The notes under the pieces were generated by a model, which did no database searches, was not told where the DNA came from, and saw nothing but the letters and a program-made list of their open reading frames with translations. The position numbers and the translations under genes are program-made. Positions 1-6,958 of a stretch of DNA of 33,558 bases are shown here, one piece after another. Origin of the DNA: JACZQZ01 sp046756945 (GTDB lineage: Bacteria; Pseudomonadota; Alphaproteobacteria; Rhodospirillales; 2-02-FULL-58-16); contig JBHHXI010000013.1 in the NCBI GenBank assembly GCA_046756945.1, forward strand, positions 1 through 33,558, in the 5' to 3' direction. How positions within the stretch are numbered: the stretch's first letter is position 1; the number at the start of each line of letters is the position of its first letter.

Positions 1-731
1 CCCTGGTGCTCCAGGTGATCGCCGGATTCGATGCCCGCGACCCGGCAAGCGTGGCCGAACCGGTCCCGGATTTCCTGGGCGCCTGCGAACAGCCGGTCAA
101 GGGGATGCGGATCGCGTGGAGCCCGACCCTTGGGTATGCCGAGCCGACCGGCAAGGTCGGGGCCGCGGTCTCCGACGCCGTCAAGGTATTCGAAGAGTTA
201 GGGTGCGACGTCGATCTGGTCGACGGCGTATTCGACGATCCGTTCGACCTTTGGCTCGCCGAGTTTTATGCCGGGGTCGGCACCAGACTGAAGGGGCCGC
301 TTTTTAGCAACCGCGACATCATCGACCCCAACCTGGTGGACATGCTTTCGGGCGCCCTCGATCAAACGATCGACGAATACTACGAGAAGGTCTTCGCCCG
401 GTATGAGTTCCGCGAGAAGGTGCGGGTGTTCATGAGCGGATACGACCTGCTCGTCTCGCCCACCCTGCCGGTGACGGCATTCAAGGCCGGGTTGCAGATG
501 CCGCCCGAGCTGCCGGACAAAAACCCCGTCGACTGGGTTTCATACACCTATCCCGCAAACCTGTGCGGCCTGCCGGCGGCATCGGTGCCGTGCGGATTTT
601 CCGATGACGGCCTTCCCATCGGCATGCAGTTGGTCAGTCGCGTCAATCGCGAGACGGACATTTTCAGGGCCGCCGCGGCCTTCGAGGCAGCGCGCCCATG
701 GGACGAAAAGAGGCCCGATCCGGGGCCTTGA
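1..731 (+). CDS. Amidase (amidase-signature family), C-terminal part, cut by window edge
   Basis: This is the C-terminal 243 codons of an amidase-signature hydrolase, a family that cleaves amides to a carboxylate and ammonia with a Ser-Ser-Lys triad. The visible frame opens with LVLQVIAGFDARDPAS, which matches the conserved 'IAGPDPRDP' stretch after the catalytic core. It ends with the family-typical block NLCGLPAASVPCGFSDDGLPIG followed by MQLVSR. The catalytic Ser and Lys lie upstream of the window and cannot be checked. The frame is open to base 1, so the GTG at position 6 is internal. The gene ends 54 bp before a substrate-binding protein on the same strand, which suggests it hydrolyses what the transporter brings in. 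A GatA-like aspartyl/glutamyl-tRNA amidotransferase subunit is a less likely alternative, because there is no gatB or gatC next to it in view. Confidence 0.88.
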   Translation, partial: LVLQVIAGFDARDPASVAEPVPDFLGACEQPVKGMRIAWSPTLGYAEPTGKVGAAVSDAVKVFEELGCDVDLVDGVFDDPFDLWLAEFYAGVGTRLKGPLFSNRDIIDPNLVDMLSGALDQTIDEYYEKVFARYEFREKVRVFMSGYDLLVSPTLPVTAFKAGLQMPPELPDKNPVDWVSYTYPANLCGLPAASVPCGFSDDGLPIGMQLVSRVNRETDIFRAAAAFEAARPWDEKRPDPGP

Positions 732-767
732 GCGTGGCGTACGTGAGGAAAGTAACTTAAGTTTTTT

Positions 768-778
768 GGAGGGAGGAG
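768..778 (+). promoter_or_regulatory. Strong ribosome binding site of the substrate-binding protein
   Basis: GGAGGGAGGAG, two overlapping Shine-Dalgarno cores, lies 7 bases before the ATG at 786. It fixes that start and fits the high expression expected of a periplasmic binding protein. Confidence 0.8.
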
Positions 779-785
779 AATAAAG

Positions 786-2039
786 ATGAAACGATCAATG
801 ATGAAGATGGCGATCCTGTTTGCGGCTTCTGGGGCCCTGTTGGGATTACCAGGCTCTTCGAAAGCGGCGGACGAAATCCGGCTCGGCCTTTCCGCCGCCT
901 TGACCGGACCGGCCGCGTTCGTCGGCGTGTCCATCCGGCGCGGCGCCGAAATGGCCATCGATGCCGTAAACGCCAACGGCGGCGTGAACGGAAAGAAGAT
1001 CGTCCTGATCGTTCGGGACGACGAACACAAGCCGGTGAAAACGGTTGCCAACCACCGTGAACTGGTCGAACGCGAAAAGGTCATCGCCTTGTTGGGCACG
1101 ACCAACAGCGCCGCGATGCTCGCCACCGCGCCGATCATCAATGACGAACTAAAGGTTCCCATCGTCTGCCCGGCCACCGATGCGACCAAGATCACCGAAA
1201 ACAAGGCTTGGGAAGAAAAGAGGGACAATTACGTTTTCCGCCTGGGCATGTTCGGGCGTGGTCAGGCGAATTTCCTGGTCAACTCCATGGTCAAGAAATT
1301 CGGCTACAAGAAGGTCGGCCTGCTGACCTGGACGGCCGGATGGGGCGTTACCGGACGGGGTGAACTGAACCGCCGCCTGAAGGAACTCGGCAAACCAGCG
1401 GTCGCCGATGAGACCTACGACACCGCCGACACGGACATGACGCCGCAAATCCTGAAGCTGCAAGGCGCCGGCGCCCAGGTCATCATCAACTACGGCCTGG
1501 CCCGGGAGAACTCGTTCGTGACCCGCACCAAACTGAAGCTGAAGAACAAGATCCCCTACGCTTCCGCCTGGGGCATCGCGGCACCGGCGTTCTGGAAGGC
1601 GGCGGGTCCGAGCGGCGAAGGCGTGCTGGTCAGCACCACGATTTCCATTGACGGCCCGCAGTCGCCGGAACGGCTGGCGGTCCTCAAGGAATACTCCCGC
1701 CGCTACAAAGGGGAGACGATCGATGGACCGCCGTTCTTCTTTGCCGCCTATGACGCGATTCACCTGCTCGCCAAGGTCATCGGCAAGGTCGGCACCGACC
1801 CGAAAGCGATACGGGCCGGTCTTGAGAACGTTCCCGAGTTCAAGGGCCTGATCACCCACTTCAAGCGGCCCGTATTCACCAGGAACCGCCACGATGCGCT
1901 GACGGAGAAGGACATGATCCTCGGCCGGTGGACGAACGGGCAGCTCCTGGAAGTCAAGTATGACGGAAAGGGTCCGTACGTCGTTCTCGACAGCGGCGAG
2001 CATAAGTACATCGATACCAAGACCCTGGCCCTGAAATAA
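786..2039 (+). CDS. Periplasmic substrate-binding protein of a branched-chain-amino-acid-type (HAAT) ABC transporter
   Basis: This 417-residue protein has a Sec signal peptide (residues 1-27: basic MKR start, hydrophobic core, SSKA then ADE at the likely cleavage site). The mature part begins with EIRLGLSAALTGPAAFVG, the typical opening of Leu/Ile/Val-binding-like type I periplasmic proteins. The block ALLGTTNSAAMLATAPII and the later FFFAAYDAIHLLAKVIG helix are also family-typical. It delivers the ligand to the permeases encoded just downstream. The ligand cannot be read from the sequence. LivK-like proteins also bind amides, urea and aromatic compounds, and the adjacent amidase makes an amide plausible. 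A terminator follows the gene, as often seen where the binding protein is made in excess over the membrane parts. Confidence 0.93.
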   Translation: MKRSMMKMAILFAASGALLGLPGSSKAADEIRLGLSAALTGPAAFVGVSIRRGAEMAIDAVNANGGVNGKKIVLIVRDDEHKPVKTVANHRELVEREKVIALLGTTNSAAMLATAPIINDELKVPIVCPATDATKITENKAWEEKRDNYVFRLGMFGRGQANFLVNSMVKKFGYKKVGLLTWTAGWGVTGRGELNRRLKELGKPAVADETYDTADTDMTPQILKLQGAGAQVIINYGLARENSFVTRTKLKLKNKIPYASAWGIAAPAFWKAAGPSGEGVLVSTTISIDGPQSPERLAVLKEYSRRYKGETIDGPPFFFAAYDAIHLLAKVIGKVGTDPKAIRAGLENVPEFKGLITHFKRPVFTRNRHDALTEKDMILGRWTNGQLLEVKYDGKGPYVVLDSGEHKYIDTKTLALK

Positions 2040-2050
2040 GACCTGGATCA

Positions 2051-2089
2051 ATGCGGGGGAACGCCGATTGTGCGTCCCCCGCATTTTTT
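2051..2089 (+). terminator. Rho-independent terminator between binding protein and permease genes
   Basis: A GC-rich inverted repeat (ATGCGGGGGAACGC against TGCGTCCCCCGCAT, short loop CGAT) is followed directly by six T residues. It sits 11 bp after the binding-protein stop and about 40 bp before livH. It probably acts as a partial attenuator inside the operon, setting a high ratio of binding protein to permease. Confidence 0.85.
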
Positions 2090-2131
2090 CCCGATCGCCA
2101 CACCGTCAGCGATGTGGGATAAGGGTTACCC

Positions 2132-3007
2132 GTGAATTTCTTTTTTCACATTCTGATTGGCGGCATCGCGACGGGCGCCATGTACAGCCTGATTGCCGTC
2201 GGCTACAGCATCACGTTTGCCACCATGCGGGTGCTGAACTTCGCCCTTGGCATGTGGGTGATGATGGGGGGAATGCTGACCCTCACGTTCCATGTGATGT
2301 TCGGCTTCAACCTGTTCATCACGTTGGCGGCAATCATCGTGATCATGGTCGCTCTGGGAATTGTCGGCGAAAGGGTGTCCGTCTATCCTTTTTTCCGAAC
2401 CGGCAGCGACGTATGGATCATGAGCACCCTGGCGGTGGGGTTCCTTTTCATCAACGTCGCCGAATTGATATGGGGCCGGAATCCCGAGCCCGTTCCTTCG
2501 TTCTTCGGCAGCGGAATCATCACGTTCGGCTCTTTCGCCATATTCCCGCAACAGATTCTGGTCATTGTGACCGCCCTCGTCATCTTTCTTCTGCTGCACG
2601 CTTTCTATTACAAGACGCTTCTAGGCAAGGCCTTCCGCGCGACCGCCCATAGCAGCGACGTGACAAGCCTGATGGGCATCAACACGCGGCTGATATGCAT
2701 TCTTTCCTACGTCTATACGAGCGTTCTTGCGGGCGTCGCTGGATTCATCATCGTGCCGATTACCTTTGCCGAAGCGCAGATGGGCACCGTCCTCGGCCTT
2801 AAGGCGTTCGCCATCGCCATTATCGCGGGGCTCGAGGCTCCCCGGGGGATCCTCTTTTGCGGGATCGCCTACGGGGCGTTGGAGGCGCTCGCCTCGGGAT
2901 ACTTCTTTACCGGGATCAGGGATATCCTGGGCTTTTCCTTCATGATCCTGGTCCTCGTCCTGCGGCCCCAGGGGTTGTTCGGCACGCCGACGCAGGAGCG
3001 GGCATGA
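2132..3007 (+). CDS. livH: Branched-chain-amino-acid-type ABC transporter permease, LivH family
   Basis: A 291-residue integral membrane protein with about eight hydrophobic segments. It opens with the LivH-typical ILIGGIATGAMYSLIAVGYS stretch and has the late conserved loop GLKAFAIAIIAGLEAPRG before the last helices, which docks to the ATPase in this family. It forms one half of the transmembrane pore with the LivM domain encoded next. Translation starts at GTG 2132, with AAGGG seven bases upstream. Its TGA overlaps the ATG of the next gene (ATGA at 3004), indicating translational coupling. Length and motifs are normal for the family. Confidence 0.93.
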   Translation: MNFFFHILIGGIATGAMYSLIAVGYSITFATMRVLNFALGMWVMMGGMLTLTFHVMFGFNLFITLAAIIVIMVALGIVGERVSVYPFFRTGSDVWIMSTLAVGFLFINVAELIWGRNPEPVPSFFGSGIITFGSFAIFPQQILVIVTALVIFLLLHAFYYKTLLGKAFRATAHSSDVTSLMGINTRLICILSYVYTSVLAGVAGFIIVPITFAEAQMGTVLGLKAFAIAIIAGLEAPRGILFCGIAYGALEALASGYFFTGIRDILGFSFMILVLVLRPQGLFGTPTQERA

Positions 3008-4833
3008 GCACACGCATGGCAGGCCGATGGATGTGGTCCCTGGGCCTGCTGCTGCTGGTGATGGCGCCGATAGTGACGCCGGGAACCTACTACCTGTTCA
3101 TGCTCATTCTCGTGTTCATCTACGCGGTCGTCGCCATAGGCCTCAACATCCTGGCCGGGTACGGGGGGCAGATATCGTTGGGACATGCGGCCCTTATGGC
3201 CATGGGCGCGTATACCTCGGCGTTGGTCAGCAAGGGCCTGGAAGCGAGCCCGATGATCGTCTCTACCGGACTGAATGTCTGGATCGGGATGGTCGCGGGC
3301 ACGATCGTCGCGTCGGTTTTCGGGGCCTTGCTTGCCTATCCCTCGCTTCGCGTCAAAGGCCCATACCTGGCCATGGTGACCATCGCGTTCGGATGGGTCA
3401 TCTGGAAGATCCTCCTCGAGTGGGTCAGCGTTACCGGAGGCGAACTGGGCATCACGGCCGTACCGAAGGCGCGGATCGGCTCGTTCATTTTCACCACGCC
3501 GTATTACTATTACATCGCCCTGGCGGTGGTCGTTATGGCGATCCTTTTCCAGCGCAACCTCATTCACTCCGAGTTCGGCCGCCGCCTGCAGGCCATCAAG
3601 CACAGCGAGACCGCCGCGGCCTCGGTGGGAATCGATGTCTATCGCGAGAAGGTAAAGGTCTTCATCATCAGCGCCGCCTTCGCCGGGCTCGGCGGCGCCC
3701 TGTTCGCCCACCAGCAGAACTTCGTCAACCCGGACAGTTTTGAGTTTTTCAACTCCGTATTCTTTCTTCTGGCGGTCCTGTTCGGCGGCGCCGGAACGCT
3801 GGTCGGCCCCCTGATCGGCGCCACTGTTCTGACCCTGCTGCCCGAACTTCTCCACGATTTCGACCGGATTCGCTTGATCGTCTACGGCGTTTTCATACTG
3901 GGTACGCTGTACGTTCTGCCGAATGGTGTCGCCGGGATCTTTCGGCGTCGCCCGGGTTCGGATGGCCCGGAAACTTCGGTCGAATCCGTCGATGAAACCC
4001 GTTCAGATCCGGCTCCGGTCGCCGGAATGGTCGTTCCCGCCGAGGGCTCGGATGCACAACCCTCGCCGCTTCTGGAGGTTCAGGGGCTGTCCAAGGCGTT
4101 CGGCGGCCTGACGGCCCTCGCGGACTTTTCCTTCACGATCATGCCGGGACAGGTTCACGCCGTTATCGGCCCCAACGGCGCGGGAAAAACGACGCTGATC
4201 AACCTTCTCTCGGGCTTCTACGGACGCGATGGCGGAACCATACGCGTACTCGGCAAGCCCCTGGAACTATCGTCTTTGCACGCCGCGGCCAATATCGGAA
4301 TTTCCCGGACGTTTCAGACCGTCAAGTTGTTCGGCGATATGTCCGCCATCGAGAACGTCATGGTGGGGTTCGAGCTGCATTCAGAAACGCGCCTGTGGGA
4401 TTCGCTGTTCAGAACGGGCCGCGGACGCAATCAAGAGCGGTTGAGATTCGCCGAAGCGAAATCCTTGATGGAGTTCGTCGGGTTGGGCGATCAAATACAC
4501 ACGTCCGCCGACGCCCTGTCCTACGGACATCGAAGACTATTGGAAATCGCCCGTGCGCTGGCGGTCCGGCCACGTCTTCTTTTTCTCGATGAACCGGCGG
4601 CGGGGCTGGTCTCCGAGGAAATCGACGCCCTCAAGAAATTGATCGAATCGTTGCGTCGACTGGGGATGGGCATCCTGTTGGTCGAGCATCATATGGACCT
4701 GGTGTCGACGATTTCAGACCACATAACCGTGATCGATTACGGGGAAGTCATCGCCCGCGGCGATCCGGCTTCGATTCAGAGGGATGAGCGGGTCATCGAA
4801 GCGTACCTTGGGACGGTGGGCGGCGATGCTTGA
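3004..4833 (+). CDS. Fused LivM permease-LivG ATPase of the HAAT-type ABC transporter
   Basis: A 609-residue fusion. Residues 1-312 are a LivM permease (ILAGYGGQISLGHAALMAMG at 49-68 and FAGLGGALFAH at 226-236). Residues 313-353 are an acidic, proline-containing linker. Residues 355-609 are a LivG ATPase: Walker A GPNGAGKT at 389-396, signature LSYGH at 505-509, Walker B LLFLDE at 525-530 and the switch histidine in EHH near 562. The frame is open further upstream to about 2857, but the ATG at 3004, coupled to the livH stop, gives the normal LivM start. LivM and LivG are separate genes in E. coli; fused forms occur in proteobacteria. The LSYG variant is normal for LivG. It pairs with LivH in the membrane and with LivF as ATPase partner. 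Confidence 0.93.
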   Translation: MSTRMAGRWMWSLGLLLLVMAPIVTPGTYYLFMLILVFIYAVVAIGLNILAGYGGQISLGHAALMAMGAYTSALVSKGLEASPMIVSTGLNVWIGMVAGTIVASVFGALLAYPSLRVKGPYLAMVTIAFGWVIWKILLEWVSVTGGELGITAVPKARIGSFIFTTPYYYYIALAVVVMAILFQRNLIHSEFGRRLQAIKHSETAAASVGIDVYREKVKVFIISAAFAGLGGALFAHQQNFVNPDSFEFFNSVFFLLAVLFGGAGTLVGPLIGATVLTLLPELLHDFDRIRLIVYGVFILGTLYVLPNGVAGIFRRRPGSDGPETSVESVDETRSDPAPVAGMVVPAEGSDAQPSPLLEVQGLSKAFGGLTALADFSFTIMPGQVHAVIGPNGAGKTTLINLLSGFYGRDGGTIRVLGKPLELSSLHAAANIGISRTFQTVKLFGDMSAIENVMVGFELHSETRLWDSLFRTGRGRNQERLRFAEAKSLMEFVGLGDQIHTSADALSYGHRRLLEIARALAVRPRLLFLDEPAAGLVSEEIDALKKLIESLRRLGMGILLVEHHMDLVSTISDHITVIDYGEVIARGDPASIQRDERVIEAYLGTVGGDA

Positions 4834-5551
4834 GGTGGAAAACCTGCGCGTCGGATACGGATCGCTCGAAGTGATCAAGGGCATTTCGTTCAATGTGCGC
4901 CAGGGCGAAATCGTCACGATCTTGGGCAGCAACGGCGCCGGCAAATCGACCACGCTGAGGACCGTTTCCGGACTGCACAGGGCGGATTCGGGGCGCATCG
5001 TATTCGACGGCAGGGATATAACCGGCCTGTCCGCCGCCAGGATCGCCGGGAGCGGTCTGTGCATGGTCCCCGAAGGGCGGCAGCTTTTCCCCGATCATAC
5101 CGTGCTCGAGAACCTTGAACTGGGGGCGTTCCGGCGTCTGAGAGCCCGGCAGTCGCGCGCCGTCAGGCAGGACATGGACGAACTGCTCGAAATGTTTCCC
5201 CGTCTCCAGGACCGCCTCGGCCAGAAGGCGGGCCTGTTGAGCGGCGGCGAACAACAAATGGTCGCCATCGCCCGGGCCCTGATAAGCCGGCCGAAACTAT
5301 TGATGCTGGACGAGCCGTCCCTGGGCCTTGCGCCGATCCTGGTACGGTCCCTTTTCGGGACTTTCGAGAAGCTTCGTGAGAATGGCGTCACGTTGCTTTT
5401 GGTCGAACAGATGGCGCGGATGGCGCTGAGCATCTGCGACCGCGCCTATGTCCTGGAATCAGGAACGGTCCTGACGTCGGGCTCGCGCAAGTATATTCTC
5501 GATCATCCAGGCGTTCTGGAAGCGTATCTCGGAAAGGCGGTCAACGCCTGA
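4826..5551 (+). CDS. livF: ABC transporter ATPase, LivF family
   Basis: A 241-residue ATPase with Walker A GSNGAGKS at 34-41, the LivF-typical VPEGRQLFP at 81-89, signature LSGGE at 138-142 and Walker B KLLMLDEP at 157-164. It dimerises with the LivG domain of the preceding protein to power transport. The ATG at 4826 lies inside the last codons of the LivM-LivG gene (8-base overlap), and GGGACGGTGGGCGG lies upstream, so it is translationally coupled. An earlier ATG at 4784 would add 14 residues not found in LivF proteins, so I reject it. It ends exactly against the convergent LysR gene. Confidence 0.93.
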   Translation: MLEVENLRVGYGSLEVIKGISFNVRQGEIVTILGSNGAGKSTTLRTVSGLHRADSGRIVFDGRDITGLSAARIAGSGLCMVPEGRQLFPDHTVLENLELGAFRRLRARQSRAVRQDMDELLEMFPRLQDRLGQKAGLLSGGEQQMVAIARALISRPKLLMLDEPSLGLAPILVRSLFGTFEKLRENGVTLLLVEQMARMALSICDRAYVLESGTVLTSGSRKYILDHPGVLEAYLGKAVNA

Positions 5552-5559
5552 TCAGGCGT
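5544..5559. repeat. Perfect 16-bp palindrome holding both stop codons of livF and the LysR gene
   Basis: ACGCCTGATCAGGCGT is its own reverse complement. The central TGATCA supplies TGA to livF on the plus strand and TGA to the LysR gene on the minus strand, so the two genes abut with no base between them. A T-run (5567-5571) lies a little beyond on the plus strand. The element could form a small hairpin in either transcript, but it is a weak terminator at best. Confidence 0.6.
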
Positions 5560-6499
5560 GTTCCCGTTTTTCTCCGGCCGGCGAGACCGGAAGGTACCAC
5601 TGGTCCATCGGCAGGCGCAGATTCGTTTCATCGAAAATCGTTTCAAAGACCTTTTCCACCGCCTTGGTCATGCGTTTCTGGCCGGAACGCGCGACGCACA
5701 GGGTTCTCTTGATTCCCGGCTTCGCAATCGGCGTTACGCAAAGCCGATGGGATTCGATCTCCTCCCGCACTTCTGACGGCGGCAGGAGCGCGAACACGTC
5801 CCCGCGTTCGACCTGGTCTTTGAGGATTCTCCAGACCTCGGCTTCGCTGACGACATTCGGCGACAATCCGTGTTTTGAAAACACCTTGTCGATAACAAGC
5901 CTGAGGCCGTGCGGACGCGGCGGCAGAACAAGGGGAAGCTGGGCGACCTGGGTAAGGGAGTAAACCGTTTGACAAGGTTTGTCCGTGGGCATTCCGATCA
6001 CGCATACGTCTTCCGTGACCAAGGGCTCCCAAACCAGGTGCTCCGTAACCTGACTGCTGTAGATGATGCCCAGGTCGATGGTATGGCTGACGATCCAGTC
6101 ATACAGAAACCCCGTCCACCCCTCGCTGACCTTGAGGCATATTCCCGGATATCGGGACCTGATAAGGTCGTCCACGTTCGTCGCGAAGTACGACGATAAC
6201 GAAGGGGGCACGCCCAGGCGGACGACCCCCGTAGGACTTTCCTTGGAATTCAAGATCGCGGTCTTCGCGTCATCGAGTTGCGCAAATATCTTCTCGGCAG
6301 CCCGGCACAGTATTTTCGCCGCATTCGTCGGAACGGCGCCATGGCCATCCCGGTGGAACAGCTCGACGCCGAATTCGTCTTCAAGTGCGTGGATCTGTTT
6401 GCTGATGGCAGGCTGGGCAATGCGAAGCTTGGAAGCAGCCTTGCTGAAGCTTCCCAATCGGGTTACCCAGATGACGAATTCGAGCTGCCTGAGTTTCAT
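5552..6499 (-). CDS. LysR-type transcriptional regulator
   Basis: A 315-residue regulator. The N-terminal winged helix-turn-helix (about residues 1-60) reads MKLRQLEFVIWVTRLGSFSKAAS then IAQPAISKQIHALEDEFGVELF, a textbook LysR recognition region. Residues from about 90 form the effector-binding domain (GVVRLGVPPSL at its start). The pattern resembles the Nac/CbbR-like part of the family, but the effector cannot be named. It is convergent with the amidase-transporter operon and is the only regulator near it, so control of that operon is likely by context. Against this, LysR genes usually sit divergent from their targets. The ATG at 6499 has a G-rich stretch (AGGGGG) upstream. Confidence 0.93.
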   Translation of the reverse strand: MKLRQLEFVIWVTRLGSFSKAASKLRIAQPAISKQIHALEDEFGVELFHRDGHGAVPTNAAKILCRAAEKIFAQLDDAKTAILNSKESPTGVVRLGVPPSLSSYFATNVDDLIRSRYPGICLKVSEGWTGFLYDWIVSHTIDLGIIYSSQVTEHLVWEPLVTEDVCVIGMPTDKPCQTVYSLTQVAQLPLVLPPRPHGLRLVIDKVFSKHGLSPNVVSEAEVWRILKDQVERGDVFALLPPSEVREEIESHRLCVTPIAKPGIKRTLCVARSGQKRMTKAVEKVFETIFDETNLRLPMDQWYLPVSPAGEKREHA

Positions 6500-6719
6500 G
6501 ACCCAACCCCCTAGGCAAATGACGAATCAAAAGCCTTCGCAGCCGCTTGCATGGGCATCGGTATCGTCGGCACGGCCGGCGAGGGTCACGGTTGTTCTGC
6601 TTTTGGATGCCACGCGGCCCTATTGAGAGACCCCGCCGGATCTTCAACGCACCCTGAACGGCGCATTCTACCGTATGGGGCAGGGTGTGTCTAACCTGGG
6701 GCAATGTCTGAGCGAGGCC

Positions 6720-6751
6720 GGGGAAACGCCTTAAAAAAAAGGATTTTCCCC
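6720..6751. repeat. Imperfect hairpin with A/T loop
   Basis: GGGGAAA, two unpaired bases, CCTT, a six-A loop, AAGG, two unpaired bases, then TTTCCCC. This gives 7 + 4 paired bases around a small internal loop. It lies about 220 bp upstream of the LysR start and has no following T-run on either strand, so a terminator role is doubtful. Confidence 0.45.
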
Positions 6752-6933
6752 ATGTGGCGCCCCCCGTTGAAAGAGACGGACCCGGCCAGCATTGACCCTC
6801 GGTTCGGGTTGCGGCTACAGGCGAAAGCGCCCAAATGCGCCGATTTGCGACCGGTGTTGGCTCGACATCGGCGCCCCGCCGCTGACCGAACGCGCGTTTA
6901 CGAGCAGCGGCGCGGCTATGGGCCGACAGCCCG

Positions 6934-6954
6934 GTGGCCTGTAATACAGGCCAC
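6934..6954 (-). terminator. Perfect 9-bp stem just after the ABC1 kinase gene; likely transcript end
   Basis: GTGGCCTGT, loop AAT, ACAGGCCAC: nine perfect pairs with a three-base loop, four bases beyond the ABC1 kinase stop on the minus strand. A second small stem (GGGC/GCCC) follows. No U-run follows, so it may act with Rho or as a 3'-end-protecting stem. Confidence 0.5.
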
Positions 6955-6958
6955 TAGT

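Larger units (their letters stand above)
6500..6958. other. Gene-free 459-bp interval with two hairpins
   Basis: No protein-coding frame here resembles a known family, and I see no tRNA-like fold. The right end of the interval (about 6500-6650) must hold the promoter of the leftward LysR gene, but I could not pick a convincing -35/-10 pair. Two inverted repeats (6720-6751 and 6934-6954) are listed separately. Base composition rises sharply across this interval. Confidence 0.5.

Noticed and set aside
6..8. GTG at position 6 as the amidase start
   Set aside because: The frame is open to base 1 and the conserved amidase stretch begins at once, so the gene starts outside the window.
6500..6958. 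A tRNA or small RNA gene in the gap
   Set aside because: A GGTTCGG-like stretch near 6800 has no matching T-arm partner or acceptor stem.
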